Of a DNA stretch of 64,000 nt, positions 47,308 through 56,027 are shown one piece after another. A program made the translations under genes and the position numbers. Below the pieces are notes generated by a model that saw nothing but the letters and a program-made list of their open reading frames with translations, searched no databases and was not told the origin of the DNA. Every line of letters starts with the position of its first letter. The stretch's first letter is position 1. Source of the stretch: Paenibacillus sp. PK3_47 (lineage in GTDB: Bacteria > Bacillota > Bacilli > Paenibacillales > Paenibacillaceae). The stretch lies in contig NZ_CP026029.1 in NCBI RefSeq assembly GCF_023520895.1, forward strand, positions 6,014,001 to 6,078,000, in the 5' to 3' direction.

Positions 47308-48444
47308 TTATTTTGCCGCAGGAAGCTCGATCTTCAGTTCCATTCCCTTGATGAATTGCTTCTCCTTCACGGTCTCCGTGAAATCATCCTCGACTATAAA
47401 AGGCTTTAACAGCAGGTAAGAGGTTGTTCCGGAGGTGGAGGCATACCTTGCGTCAAAGGTGAGCGCGTTGGAAGAATACTCGCCATCACCGTTCAGAGCC
47501 GGCAGCTGGCGACCTTGATCGTCATACACAGCAACCCGGATCTTGTTCAACTGTTTCTCCTGCTTCTCCGTTAATTTGTCCGCGTTAGTCAAAGCGATAG
47601 AATAGTGGACGCGGGTCGTTAAAGGCGTACTCTGTAAACTTGCCACTGAAACGGACAGCTCGTCGTTAGCGGACACAGCATCCGGCTGCACATTTACGAT
47701 ATCTTGGGTTGTTTTTGTGAATGGGATATCCAGCTTGAATTCATGGTCGATCCCTTCCAGTGTAAGCACAGCTTCAGCGGTGAAGGTATCAGGAACAGTG
47801 CTGCTGCCCGATGGTTCAAGCACCTCTTCGAAGATCAGCATATCCGGATGTGCCTCTCCAGCGCCCGCATAATACCCGCCCTGCAGGATGGAACCGGAGT
47901 CGCCTTGCTGTTTGCCGTCTACCGAAACTGTTACATTACTGATTGCATCGCTGAGTTTAACGGTCTTTTTACCGGTATCAAACCGGCCGTTCTCCAGATT
48001 CGGAGCCGCTACCTTCACCAGAAAAGCAGCCCGGCTGCCATCAAAGACGGTTTCGGTGACTTCGAGCTTCACGTCTTTATAGGACACTCCGCTGTTCACG
48101 CTGGAGGCAAGTCCGAGGTCACCGGCATTCCGCAGGCCGATATCGCCTTCAATGGAGCTGAACAGGCTTCCGATAAGCGGTATGCTTTTGATCGAATCTG
48201 CCATGACCGGGGATACAAAGCCGGAAGCGAACACCCCTGCACCGAGAACGAAGGCGGCTGCTGTGGCAGAGCTTAAGCGGCGGAGTCTTGACAGCGGTTT
48301 GCTTCTGCGTCCGGCAGGCTGTTCCGGCAGGGAGGCATAGGTCTCATCGAGACGGGCCCGCACAAGCGGGGAGATGGGCATATCCGCAGCTGCCTTTCCC
48401 TCTTTAAGTCCTTTAAATTCATTTTCCAGGTTAAACCGATCCAT
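47308..48444 (-). CDS. Anti-sigma factor with DUF4179 domain
   Basis: 378 residues. A short cytoplasmic N terminus (1-55) that would hold the sigma factor, one membrane helix (about 58-82, SSATAAAFVLGAGVFASGFV), then an extracellular DUF4179 region and a beta-rich C-terminal domain. It overlaps the upstream ECF sigma gene by 14 bp, the usual arrangement for a sigma/anti-sigma pair. Probably releases its sigma factor on an envelope signal. Confidence 0.85.
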   Translation of the reverse strand: MDRFNLENEFKGLKEGKAAADMPISPLVRARLDETYASLPEQPAGRRSKPLSRLRRLSSATAAAFVLGAGVFASGFVSPVMADSIKSIPLIGSLFSSIEGDIGLRNAGDLGLASSVNSGVSYKDVKLEVTETVFDGSRAAFLVKVAAPNLENGRFDTGKKTVKLSDAISNVTVSVDGKQQGDSGSILQGGYYAGAGEAHPDMLIFEEVLEPSGSSTVPDTFTAEAVLTLEGIDHEFKLDIPFTKTTQDIVNVQPDAVSANDELSVSVASLQSTPLTTRVHYSIALTNADKLTEKQEKQLNKIRVAVYDDQGRQLPALNGDGEYSSNALTFDARYASTSGTTSYLLLKPFIVEDDFTETVKEKQFIKGMELKIELPAAK

Positions 48445-48970
48445 AGTTCATCTTCCCCTCTTGATTGATTTTAAAATGCTTCAGCAGCGTCTCTCTCGCT
48501 CTTGACAGCCGCATTTTTACCGCGCTTTCTGAAATTTCAAGCACACTGGCAATCTGCCGCAAGGGCAGGTCCTCAAAATAATGCAGGATGACAACTACCT
48601 TCATCTTCTCTTCCAGGCGGTCAACAGCTTCTCTTAAATCGACTTTGTCATATTCATCCGAGGGAGAAGCGGACTCCGGGACCTCAGCGTACACAAGCGC
48701 ACGTGAGCGCCCTGACAGGATAGAGTTGCATTCATTAATCAGAATCCGGAAGATCCAGGTCTTAATGAATTGCGGTTCACGCAGGGAATGCATTGATTTA
48801 TAAGCCTTTAAAATCGTTTCCTGCAGCGCATCTGCTACATCCTCGTCTTTCCCCAGCATCGATTTGGCCATATAGTGCAGGGAATTCTCAAACTGCTTAA
48901 CCAGGCTGATAAAAGCTTCGCGGTCTCCGGCTTTGGCCTGCACCGCAAGTTGGGCTAAATCCAATGTCAT
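48431..48970 (-). CDS. ECF-type sigma-70 factor
   Basis: 179 residues with region 2 (FENSLHYMAKSMLGKDEDVADALQETILKAYKSMHSLREP) and region 4 (LPLRQIASVLEISESAVKMRLSRARETLLKHF). No region 1 or 3, as in extracytoplasmic-function sigma factors. It is cotranscribed with the overlapping DUF4179 anti-sigma gene and likely directs its own operon. AAAGGAG is only four bases from ATG 48970 but nine to ten from the TTG two codons later, so the true start could be 48964. Confidence 0.92.
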   Translation of the reverse strand: MTLDLAQLAVQAKAGDREAFISLVKQFENSLHYMAKSMLGKDEDVADALQETILKAYKSMHSLREPQFIKTWIFRILINECNSILSGRSRALVYAEVPESASPSDEYDKVDLREAVDRLEEKMKVVVILHYFEDLPLRQIASVLEISESAVKMRLSRARETLLKHFKINQEGKMNYGSV

Positions 48971-49105
48971 ACACTCCTTTCTTCTTGTTGGTGTTTATAT
49001 CAGTTAGACCCGTGAAGGGGGCATATGGTCACAAATAAATGAGAATCGTGCAATAACATACTATATAAGACAGATTTACAGAAGGTATGATCGGATGAGA
49101 ACAAC

Positions 49106-49699
49106 ATGAAGGAGGTTTTTCTCATCAATATTACATCATTTTTGGTTTACTGCTTTATTGTAACCTTTTCACCGGGACCGGCGAATATTGTTATTCTATC
49201 GACAGTACATACTTACGGCACGAAAAAAGCAATGAAATATACGTATGGGGCAACGCTGGCCTTTGGTCTTTTACTGATGGTTTCTGCTATGCTGAATACG
49301 CTGCTGGCCGACGTGATACCCAGGATTCTTATTATCATGCAAATCACCGGAAGTTTCTATATGCTGTATCTGGCTTATCAAATCTGTAATTCGGATGTCT
49401 CCGGGGCCAAGGCCAGACCCACAGCTTCCTTCAGGTCCGGGTTTCTGATGCAGTTCCTGAATCCCAAGGTAGTCCTGTTTACGATGACCGTCATTCCGGG
49501 TTTTATCATGCCCTACTACGACACCGTACCGGCAGTATCCGCAAGTGTGCTGGCCATCACGGTGATCGGCTTCCTGGCCTTTGCATTCTGGGTGGTTTTC
49601 GGTACAATATTTAAGGCTTTTTTGCAGAAGCACAGCAGGATTGTAAATGTACTGATGGCATTGTTTCTGGTCTATGCGGCTGTGATGATATGGTTATAG
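49106..49699 (+). CDS. LysE/RhtB-family amino acid exporter
   Basis: 197 residues, about six membrane segments, with the family start INITSFLVYCFIVTFSPGPA and the second half SFRSGFLMQFLNPKVVLFTMT. It exports amino acids or derivatives. The best ribosome binding site, GGAGG at 49110-49114, lies inside the frame eight bases before an ATC codon where homologues usually begin, while ATG 49106 has only a weak site. An AraC regulator follows after 25 bp. Confidence 0.88.
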   Translation: MKEVFLINITSFLVYCFIVTFSPGPANIVILSTVHTYGTKKAMKYTYGATLAFGLLLMVSAMLNTLLADVIPRILIIMQITGSFYMLYLAYQICNSDVSGAKARPTASFRSGFLMQFLNPKVVLFTMTVIPGFIMPYYDTVPAVSASVLAITVIGFLAFAFWVVFGTIFKAFLQKHSRIVNVLMALFLVYAAVMIWL

Positions 49700-49724
49700 A
49701 GCGAGCAGGTGAGAGGTGAAGTAG

Positions 49725-50498
49725 ATGGAAAAGTTTATTTATAAAAAATCCGCAGGAATCACTGCGCTGTCCGCAAGCATGACGGATTTTAAATACAAAA
49801 AGCACTCCCACCAGGAATATGCCATTGGGGTAACCCTGCGCGGGATCCAGCAGTATAATCTGGAGGGAAGCCGGCAGCTGTCGCATCAGAACGGTGTTAT
49901 GCTGTTCAACCCCGAGCAGGCCCATGACGGAATGGCCCATGATGAGCGCGGGCTGGATTATGTGATGCTGTACATTGATCCCGAACTGCTGCTGGAGGTT
50001 AGTGAGCGGAAGGAGATTGTGCGATTTTCTACACCTATCGTGTATAATAATAGTCTTGCGTCAAAAGTAGTAAGCCTCGCCAGTGCAGTATTTGAGGAAA
50101 ATGAAGCGCTCTGCAGTGAACTGCTGCTGCCGCTGACAGACAGCCTGACCCGTAGCACGCCATCCGGTTATGACCGCAGGGAAGATTTATTAATGGTAAA
50201 AGCCAAGACCATGCTTCAGGATAATCTTACAAGCGTGCTGAAACTGGAGGATCTCTGCCATGAGCTTCATCTGTCGAAATTCCAGCTGATCCGTTTATTC
50301 AAGGCTCATACCGGCATTTCGCCGTACCAGTACTTTTTGAACAGCAAGATTGAACGGGCCAAGCACCTGATCGAACAGCATGGCGATGTTTACGCTGCTG
50401 TAGCAGAATGCGGATTCGTGGATCTGACCCATTTGAACAAGCATTTCAAGAGCGTGTACGGAACCACTGCGTTTGAGTACAGCTTGCTTGTCCATTAA
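49725..50498 (+). CDS. AraC-family regulator
   Basis: 257 residues. An N-terminal cupin-like sensing domain (1-150, HSHQEYAIGVTLRGIQQYNLEG then FNPEQAHDG) and two C-terminal helix-turn-helices (LKLEDLCHELHLSKFQLIRLFKAHTGISPYQYFLNSKI and VYAAVAECGFVDLTHLNKHFKSVYGTTAFEY). This is the layout of regulators that control an adjacent LysE exporter in many bacteria, so it probably responds to an amino-acid-like compound. It is cotranscribed with the exporter. Confidence 0.88.
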   Translation: MEKFIYKKSAGITALSASMTDFKYKKHSHQEYAIGVTLRGIQQYNLEGSRQLSHQNGVMLFNPEQAHDGMAHDERGLDYVMLYIDPELLLEVSERKEIVRFSTPIVYNNSLASKVVSLASAVFEENEALCSELLLPLTDSLTRSTPSGYDRREDLLMVKAKTMLQDNLTSVLKLEDLCHELHLSKFQLIRLFKAHTGISPYQYFLNSKIERAKHLIEQHGDVYAAVAECGFVDLTHLNKHFKSVYGTTAFEYSLLVH

Positions 50499-50517
50499 AC
50501 TAAAATAAACATTATAG

Positions 50518-50646
50518 ATTGAATTTAAAAATGTAAGGGTAGGGAGGGGCGGAGGAGAAGTTTGGAACTGTAGGAGAGATAGCGGCCGGAAGTCCAAACA
50601 TTCTCTGGAGTCACGTCCTATTCCAAACCAAAAGTATAAGTTCAAT
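50518..50646. repeat. Nested inverted-repeat segment before the cyclase gene
   Basis: ATTGAA at 50518 pairs with TTCAAT at 50641-50646, and GTTTGGAA at 50560-50567 pairs with TTCCAAAC at 50621-50628. The same GTTTGGA can instead pair with TCCAAAC at 50593-50599. The segment fills the gap between the AraC and cyclase genes. It may be a small mobile or repetitive element, or a structured leader. Confidence 0.5.
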
Positions 50647-50672
50647 CCAGATAGAACCAGGAGCATCTCAAC

Positions 50673-51359
50673 ATGACAAAATACGTAGAAATGGGTTACC
50701 CAATTTACGAAGGAATGCCTGTGTATCCCGGACTCCCAGAAGTTACATTGGAGCCGAAAGAGCGGCTGGATAAAGGGGATGACTGGAACGGTAGTGTGCT
50801 CAGCATCTATCTTCATGCCGGAACGCATGTGGATGCACCGTGGCATCATTTGAATAACGGTAAGGGGATCGATGCCATTCCGATTGAAGATTTTATCTAC
50901 CGGAAGCCGCTGCTGATCGATTGCCCCCTTGGACCGGGAGGATTCATTACGGTTGAAATGCTGGAGGAATATGAGGGGCTGGATGAAGCGGATATTCTGA
51001 TCTTTAACACCGGGTATTGGAAGTTCCGGGATACAGATTTTGAGACCTATGCAAACAACTCTCCGGCCGTTTCACCGGAAGCTGCTGTATACATACGGAC
51101 GAAGCTCCCTAACTGCAAGGCCGTGGCTATTGATACTTTGAGCATCGAAAATTTACAGGATGCCAAGGGCAACGGCTATTTTGTCCACCATGCCTTTCTG
51201 GATCATGAAAAGTATGCCGAGCCGACGATGCTGATCTATGAAGACATCAATCCTGCGCCGCTGGAAGGCAAAAAACTCATTTCTGCATTCACCGCACCGC
51301 TCCGGATCAAAAACCGCGATGCTTCGATTGTGAATGTGATTGTTGAGGTGGAGGAGTAA
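50673..51359 (+). CDS. Cyclase-family metal hydrolase (kynurenine-formamidase-like)
   Basis: 228 residues. The metal-binding signature LHAGTHVDAPWHHLNNG of the cyclase/arylformamidase family is at about residues 48-65, and a second conserved stretch is NTGYWKFRD. A conserved VAIDTLSIE segment follows. Members hydrolyse N-formylkynurenine, isatin or similar ring compounds; this substrate is unknown. AGGAGC precedes the ATG by eight bases. Terminator follows. Confidence 0.88.
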   Translation: MTKYVEMGYPIYEGMPVYPGLPEVTLEPKERLDKGDDWNGSVLSIYLHAGTHVDAPWHHLNNGKGIDAIPIEDFIYRKPLLIDCPLGPGGFITVEMLEEYEGLDEADILIFNTGYWKFRDTDFETYANNSPAVSPEAAVYIRTKLPNCKAVAIDTLSIENLQDAKGNGYFVHHAFLDHEKYAEPTMLIYEDINPAPLEGKKLISAFTAPLRIKNRDASIVNVIVEVEE

Positions 51360-51371
51360 CTTTAATTGTAG

Positions 51372-51404
51372 ACCGGCCGGGGGGATGCCTCTGGGCCGGT
51401 TTTT
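51372..51404 (+). terminator. Terminator after the cyclase gene
   Basis: ACCGGCC, a 15-nt loop, GGCCGGTTTTT. Confidence 0.8.
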
Positions 51405-51422
51405 AGTTGAGGAACAATAGGT

Positions 51423-51626
51423 TTATTGCAAATGTTCCGTTAGATTTTCTATAGTAAAGGTCCATTGGTTATCCTGATACTCTAATCGGTGGATACTGGT
51501 ATAAGAGACGGGAAAGGTCCGGTTGCTTTGGTTTGTCCATACAATACCATTCACAATATGATAAATTACATTTATAACTCCCCGGTGGGTAACTACAAGT
51601 ACATTCTCATTGATGCTTTTCCTTGA
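51423..51626 (-). pseudogene. C-terminal fragment of a histidine phosphatase (phosphoglycerate-mutase superfamily)
   Basis: Reading the minus strand from 51626 to the stop at 51423-51425 gives NENVLVVTHRGVINVIYHIV, then VSYTSIHRLEY, and the end TFTIENLTEHLQ. This is the last third of a small histidine phosphatase: VVTHRG corresponds to the second active-site histidine motif (usually VTHGG), and SIHRLEY ... TEHL to the usual C-terminal end. The N-terminal half with the RHG motif is absent and a stop lies just upstream. A remnant of a deleted gene. Confidence 0.7.
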
Positions 51627-51723
51627 TTAGAATACCATGACCGAATACATATGCCTGTGATGTAATTGTTCTAACCCAGTTGGGCGAGGCAGGACAAGGC
51701 AGGGGATACGGAGGACGTTCTAG

Positions 51724-51790
51724 TGCACTTTGTACATTAGTTTTGCAGTAATATCGGCGCTCCGGCAAGCTTTCTAGTGTACAAAGTGCA
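51724..51790. repeat. 13-bp inverted repeat TGCACTTTGTACA
   Basis: TGCACTTTGTACA at 51724-51736 and its exact reverse complement TGTACAAAGTGCA at 51778-51790, both preceded by CTAG. The arms are 54 bp apart start to start, and each is itself nearly palindromic (TGCAC-TTT-GTACA). It ends 46 bp before phased-dyad copy C. Confidence 0.75.
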
Positions 51791-51835
51791 GTTGCAGCAA
51801 TCAGACTCTTTGAATTGGGAGCACTACCGGTATGC

Positions 51836-52024
51836 TAACGGACTGAGGATCCCTTATTTCCGTCAAAAGCGGGAATTAGAACAGCTAACGGACACCAGGT
51901 CCAGGTCCGTTATTATGCTCCATTCCCCCTTAAAAGGCACGACGTTGAGGGAATAAGGGAACGACGGTCCGTTAGCCCGGCAAAATGTCCATTATAGGCC
52001 AAATAAGGGAACGACGGTCCGTTA
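51836..52024. repeat. Dispersed phased-dyad element, copy C (four dyads)
   Basis: Dyads begin at 51836 (TAACGGACT-GAG-GATCCCTTA), 51886 (TAACGGACA ... GGTCCGTTA with a 6-bp GGTCCA duplication), 51954 and 52004 (both TAAGGGAAC-GAC-GGTCCGTTA). Spacings are 50, 68 (62 plus the 6-bp duplication) and 50. The first and last dyads are near reverse complements of each other, so the whole element has two-fold symmetry. Confidence 0.88.
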
Positions 52025-52090
52025 AATAATTGGCGGCCATATTTGGCAATCCCTAAGGTCTAAATCCACAATCCCCGCGCGCTCTATCCC

Positions 52091-53194
52091 TCATCCATAC
52101 ATCCGATAGTTCCCGCTCAACGCCAGCAGGCTGAAGAAGTACAGGCAGTTGTCGTAATACCGGCGTTCGCCGGTGCGCAGCGGAGTATTCCAGAACAGCC
52201 TTACGAAGTGCCCGGCATCCGGACCGTCTGCAGCCAGCGAAGCCATGGCAAGTGTAGCCAGCAGACCGACAGGGTGCAAAGCCGGCTCTTCAAATGCTTC
52301 ACCGGCAATGGTATACCGGCGGTAATCCGACACCTCAATATTCCGGAAAAATCTCTGGATCCGGTTGCACTGCTCCACCTGCCACGGGTCCTTGCGGAAC
52401 CATTCGTAATCGAGCGCAATATTGGCCGCCACACGGTAGGCATCACTGTAGAAATGGCGGAAATCTCCATGCGGCTGAGGCTCAGCCGGTGTCCCGTCAT
52501 AATTGGCATACTCCGGAGAGAGGCCGGTTACCGGGTGACAGGCTTTATGCAGATAAGCCCGGCTGGCTGCCGCAGCTTCAGCCCAGAAGCTTCTGTCCTC
52601 TTCATCCGCCCGCAGCGCGAACAGCTCATAAAAGTGGGGGAGATGGTAAGAGGGATCGCTGAAAGGAGACTCGGGCACGAATTTGATCAGCTTATTGGAC
52701 GGTTCCCACATGGGATCGCCTCCGCGCTCTCCCTGATGGAGACAGGCCCGCAGAATCGCAGCCGCCTGCCCGGCATAATTAAAGGGCCCCGGCCCCTCAC
52801 CCCAGCGGCTGGAAGCAAAGAACAGTGCCATCGCAAAAAACTCCTCGCCATCCGGTGCAGGGCCCTGCGACAGCCGTGTGCCGTCAAGCTTGCAGTGCCA
52901 GGCAAAATAATCCTTGTACCGGCCTTCTTTATGCTGCATAAATTCCTTGGCGTAGTTCCACAGCCGGTCGAATTCTTCTTTTTTATCCATTTGAACCGCC
53001 ATCATCATTCCGTAGGACATGCCCTCTGAACGCACATCGTTATTGCCTGTATCCACCATATAACCTTTGTCATCACCCATGGGATGGTAAATCCGGACAT
53101 CCGTTGCTCCGTAGAACAGTTCATTCCAGGTGTTATCTAGCTTCTGCCGGATTTCCTCATCCGTATACCCCAGCTCGCCCAAAAGATTCCGCAT
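52091..53194 (-). CDS. GH8 reducing-end xylose-releasing exo-oligoxylanase
   Basis: About 367 residues from ATG 53194, five bases after GGAGG; the ATG at 53206 overlaps that site. The sequence follows the Rex enzymes of Bacillus halodurans closely: NNDVRSEGMSYGMMMAVQMD with the catalytic acid glutamate, GPAPDGEEFFAMALFFAS, SDPSYHLPHFYELFAL, SDAYRVAANIALDYEW and the end RRYYDNCLYFFSLLALSG. The (alpha/alpha)6 barrel removes xylose from the reducing end of xylo-oligosaccharides. No signal peptide, so cytoplasmic. A cre-like site lies upstream. Single gene. Confidence 0.93.
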   Translation of the reverse strand: MRNLLGELGYTDEEIRQKLDNTWNELFYGATDVRIYHPMGDDKGYMVDTGNNDVRSEGMSYGMMMAVQMDKKEEFDRLWNYAKEFMQHKEGRYKDYFAWHCKLDGTRLSQGPAPDGEEFFAMALFFASSRWGEGPGPFNYAGQAAAILRACLHQGERGGDPMWEPSNKLIKFVPESPFSDPSYHLPHFYELFALRADEEDRSFWAEAAAASRAYLHKACHPVTGLSPEYANYDGTPAEPQPHGDFRHFYSDAYRVAANIALDYEWFRKDPWQVEQCNRIQRFFRNIEVSDYRRYTIAGEAFEEPALHPVGLLATLAMASLAADGPDAGHFVRLFWNTPLRTGERRYYDNCLYFFSLLALSGNYRMYG

Positions 53195-53251
53195 AGTATC
53201 CTCCATTATGATCGTTATGCCCAGAGTATAGCACAGAGGAGAGTGTAAATA

Positions 53252-53265
53252 TTAAAGCGCTTACC
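53252..53265. promoter_or_regulatory. Possible catabolite-response (cre) site
   Basis: TTAAAGCGCTTACC matches the cre pattern TGWAANCGNTNWCA at 12 of 14 positions. It lies 58 bp upstream of the exo-oligoxylanase start, where CcpA could block transcription. Confidence 0.45.
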
Positions 53266-53309
53266 TGAAAAAGTATATATGATTTGCAATCTGTATATCC
53301 CGCAGCAAA

Positions 53310-53350
53310 AAACCGCAAGTCTCCTGGAAAAGCAGAGCGGCTTGCGGTTT
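53310..53350 (-). terminator. Terminator after the GH1 gene
   Basis: AAACCGCAAG, a 21-nt loop, CTTGCGGTTT. On the minus strand the stem is followed by three more Ts. Confidence 0.75.
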
Positions 53351-53391
53351 GCACCTGATTTTTTATACATAATATTTAACGTCTGCAGACC

Positions 53392-54810
53392 TTAACGCTT
53401 GAGGCTTTGTCCATTGGTAGCGATCACTTCCTTGTACCAGTGGAAGGATTTTTTGCGGTAACGCTCGAGTGTGCCTGTATTGTCATCATGGCGGTCGACA
53501 TAAATGAAGCCGTAACGTTTGCTTAGCTGTGCAGTAGAGGCACTTACAAGATCGATACAGCCCCAGGTGGTGTAGCCCATGACATCGATTCCGTCCTCGA
53601 TAGCTTCGCTGACCTGAACGAGGTGATCATTTAGATACTGGATACGGTAATCATCATTTACAGTCGGCACGCCGTCTTCACCTGTGATCAGCTCATCCTT
53701 GGCGCCAAGTCCATTTTCAACGATAAACAGCGGCTTCTGGTAACGGTCATAAAACATATTCAGCACATAACGCAGGCCCTGAGGGTCAATCTGCCAGCCC
53801 CATTCACTGGCCTCAAGATACGGATTTGCCACACCGCTGAACAGATTGCCTTCATTTGCTGTGCGTTTGGAATCGTCTGCCGTCTCACACATGCTCACAT
53901 AATAGCTGAAGGAGATGAAGTCTACAGTGTGCTTCAGGATGTCTTCGTCACCAGGCTCCATATGAATTTCAATGCCGCGTTCTCTGAAGAAGCGTTTCAT
54001 GTATCCAGGGTAAGTTCCTCTGGCATGGACATCGGCAAAAAAGTAGTTCAAATGCTCGGACTCCATCGCCGCAATCACGTCATCGGGATTCGGAGTGAGC
54101 GGATAAGTCGGCATGCTGAGCACCATACAGCCTATTTTAAAATCCGGATGAATCTCATGTCCGATCTTGACCGCCAGAGCACTGGCCACAAACTCATGGT
54201 GAACCGCCTGGTACAGATCCTGTTTGCTGAGCTGATCCTTAGGGGTATAAATCCCGCCGCTCATGAACGGTTCATGCAGAATGGAGTTGATCTCATTGAA
54301 AGTCAGCCAGTATTTGACCTTATCCTTATATCTTGTGAACAGTGTTCTGGCATAACGCTCATAGAAGCCGACCAGCTCACGGTTAACCCAGCCGTTATAA
54401 TGCTTGGACAAATGCAGCGGTGTTTCATAGTGGGAAATGGTTACGAGCGGCTCAATCCCGTATTTATGGCATTCGTCGAACAGGTCGTCATAGAACTGCA
54501 GGCCTTTTTCATTCGGCTCCAGCTCGTCTCCTTTCGGAAAAATCCGCGACCAGGCAATAGAGGTACGGAAGACTTTGAAGCCCATTTCGGCGAAGAGCCT
54601 GATATCTTCTTTGTACCGGTGGTAAAAATCAATCCCGACCAGCTTCATATTATCTTCCGTCGGCACCTCTGTAACCGGACCTTTAATGCCTTGCGGAGCA
54701 ACGTCCTGGGTGGACCAGCCTTTGCCGTCTTCATTATATGCACCTTCACACTGGTTAGCCGCTACTGCGCCGCCCCACATGAAGCCTTCAGGAAACTTAA
54801 TGGTCATCAT
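53392..54810 (-). CDS. 6-phospho-beta-glucosidase (GH1)
   Basis: 472 residues from ATG 54810 (GGCGGG upstream; the longer frame to 54861 is not family-like). N terminus IKFPEGFMWGGAVAANQCEG, acid/base in YWLTFNEINSIL, nucleophile in LFIVENGLGAKDEL. The C-terminal stretch LVSASTAQLSKRYGFIYVDR is typical of phospho-specific members that bind the sugar phosphate. It cleaves PTS-imported cellobiose 6-phosphate-type or aryl-beta-glucoside phosphates in the cytoplasm. It is divergent from a LacI regulator with an operator between, but no PTS gene is adjacent. Confidence 0.92.
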   Translation of the reverse strand: MMTIKFPEGFMWGGAVAANQCEGAYNEDGKGWSTQDVAPQGIKGPVTEVPTEDNMKLVGIDFYHRYKEDIRLFAEMGFKVFRTSIAWSRIFPKGDELEPNEKGLQFYDDLFDECHKYGIEPLVTISHYETPLHLSKHYNGWVNRELVGFYERYARTLFTRYKDKVKYWLTFNEINSILHEPFMSGGIYTPKDQLSKQDLYQAVHHEFVASALAVKIGHEIHPDFKIGCMVLSMPTYPLTPNPDDVIAAMESEHLNYFFADVHARGTYPGYMKRFFRERGIEIHMEPGDEDILKHTVDFISFSYYVSMCETADDSKRTANEGNLFSGVANPYLEASEWGWQIDPQGLRYVLNMFYDRYQKPLFIVENGLGAKDELITGEDGVPTVNDDYRIQYLNDHLVQVSEAIEDGIDVMGYTTWGCIDLVSASTAQLSKRYGFIYVDRHDDNTGTLERYRKKSFHWYKEVIATNGQSLKR

Positions 54811-54884
54811 GGATCCCGCCTTTTTATAGTTGTTGGATGATTTATGGTAAGCTAGTATCATGTCCTGTAACTGAATGCTAAATG

Positions 54885-54901
54885 CTGAAACGCGTTACAT
54901 G
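54885..54901. promoter_or_regulatory. Candidate LacI-family operator
   Basis: TGAAACGCGTTACA, centred on the palindrome AACGCGTT at 54889-54896. It lies between the divergent GH1 and LacI genes, 37 bp before the regulator. Confidence 0.6.
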
Positions 54902-54933
54902 TCAAGTATTTTCTAAGAATTAGGGAGAGCAGC

Positions 54934-55905
54934 ATGTCAAATCTTGATCAGATCGCCAAGCTGTCGGGGTTTTCAAAGGCAACGGTATCCAGAGTACTGA
55001 ATCATTCCCCGCATGTGAGCAGGGCGACAAGAGATAAAATCACAGCCATTATGAAAGAACTGGATTATGTACCAAACGGGAATGCCGTTTCATTGTCCAC
55101 GGGACAGACCCTGCAGATCGGCATGGTGACAGAGGGCATTAACGCAGTGATGCTGCCTTTTTTGAACAGCTTTGTGGAAACGGCCAGCCGGAACGGCTAC
55201 CAGACCATCATCTATACCTCAGGCGGAGATCCCGGGAAGGAGCTGCAGGCCTTTGAGGATTTGCGCAGAAAAAGAGTCGACGCACTCGTCATCAGCACCT
55301 GCGTGAATGATCAGGAGCTGCTGGGCTCATATACAAAGTACGGTCCTATTGTCTCCTGGCAGCGGATAGAGCATTCACAGATCGCTACGGTTGCCATGAA
55401 TCAATATGACGGTTACCTGCTGGCACTGGAGCATGTCATTGCACAAGGGCGTAAGCGGATTGCCAATGCCTTCGGCAGGGAGCGCAGCATTAATACCTTG
55501 AGCCGGGTACAAGCTTATCAGGATACGATTTCAAAATATAACCTGCAGGACGGGCCGGGGTGGTCGAAGAGAGGAGTTTTTTCAATCCGTGACGGAGAAC
55601 AGATGCTCCGTGACATGTGGGCTAGCAGGGAAGAACACCCAGATGCCATACTCTGTGCGAATGATATGGTGGCGGCCGGGGTTCTCAGCGAAGCACGCAG
55701 GCAGGGAATTAAAGTTCCGGAGGAGCTGGCTGTCGTCGGTTTTGACAATACGGAGCTGGCACATACTCTGGGGATTACCTCCGTGCATAATCCGATTGAG
55801 GCCCAGGCGCGCAATGCTTTTAATCTCCTGCAGGGGAGACTGCACAATACGGGGGCGGATCTGCAGGAGCTGCAGTACTGTCTGGTCTCAAGAGAAACAA
55901 CCTGA
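54934..55905 (+). CDS. LacI-family regulator of the GH1 gene
   Basis: 323 residues. LacI helix-turn-helix and hinge (SNLDQIAKLSGFSKATVSRVLNHSPHVS ... RDKITAIMKELDYVPN), then a periplasmic-binding-protein-like effector domain (LQIGMVTEGINAVML, DALVISTCVNDQEL, DAILCANDMVAAGVLSEA, ELAVVGFDNTELA). Divergence from the phospho-beta-glucosidase suggests that it controls that gene, with a phosphorylated beta-glucoside as likely inducer. Confidence 0.9.
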   Translation: MSNLDQIAKLSGFSKATVSRVLNHSPHVSRATRDKITAIMKELDYVPNGNAVSLSTGQTLQIGMVTEGINAVMLPFLNSFVETASRNGYQTIIYTSGGDPGKELQAFEDLRRKRVDALVISTCVNDQELLGSYTKYGPIVSWQRIEHSQIATVAMNQYDGYLLALEHVIAQGRKRIANAFGRERSINTLSRVQAYQDTISKYNLQDGPGWSKRGVFSIRDGEQMLRDMWASREEHPDAILCANDMVAAGVLSEARRQGIKVPEELAVVGFDNTELAHTLGITSVHNPIEAQARNAFNLLQGRLHNTGADLQELQYCLVSRETT

Positions 55906-56027
55906 AGAAGAGTCCGCGTGTGGGCAAGCTGTGTGTTCTGTATGTCTGCATAAAATGGTCCGTTGTTGGTCAACGTAATGGTTAGCGTCCGTTGGTTCGG
56001 CGCGTAATTATCAGGAGGCGATCAATC

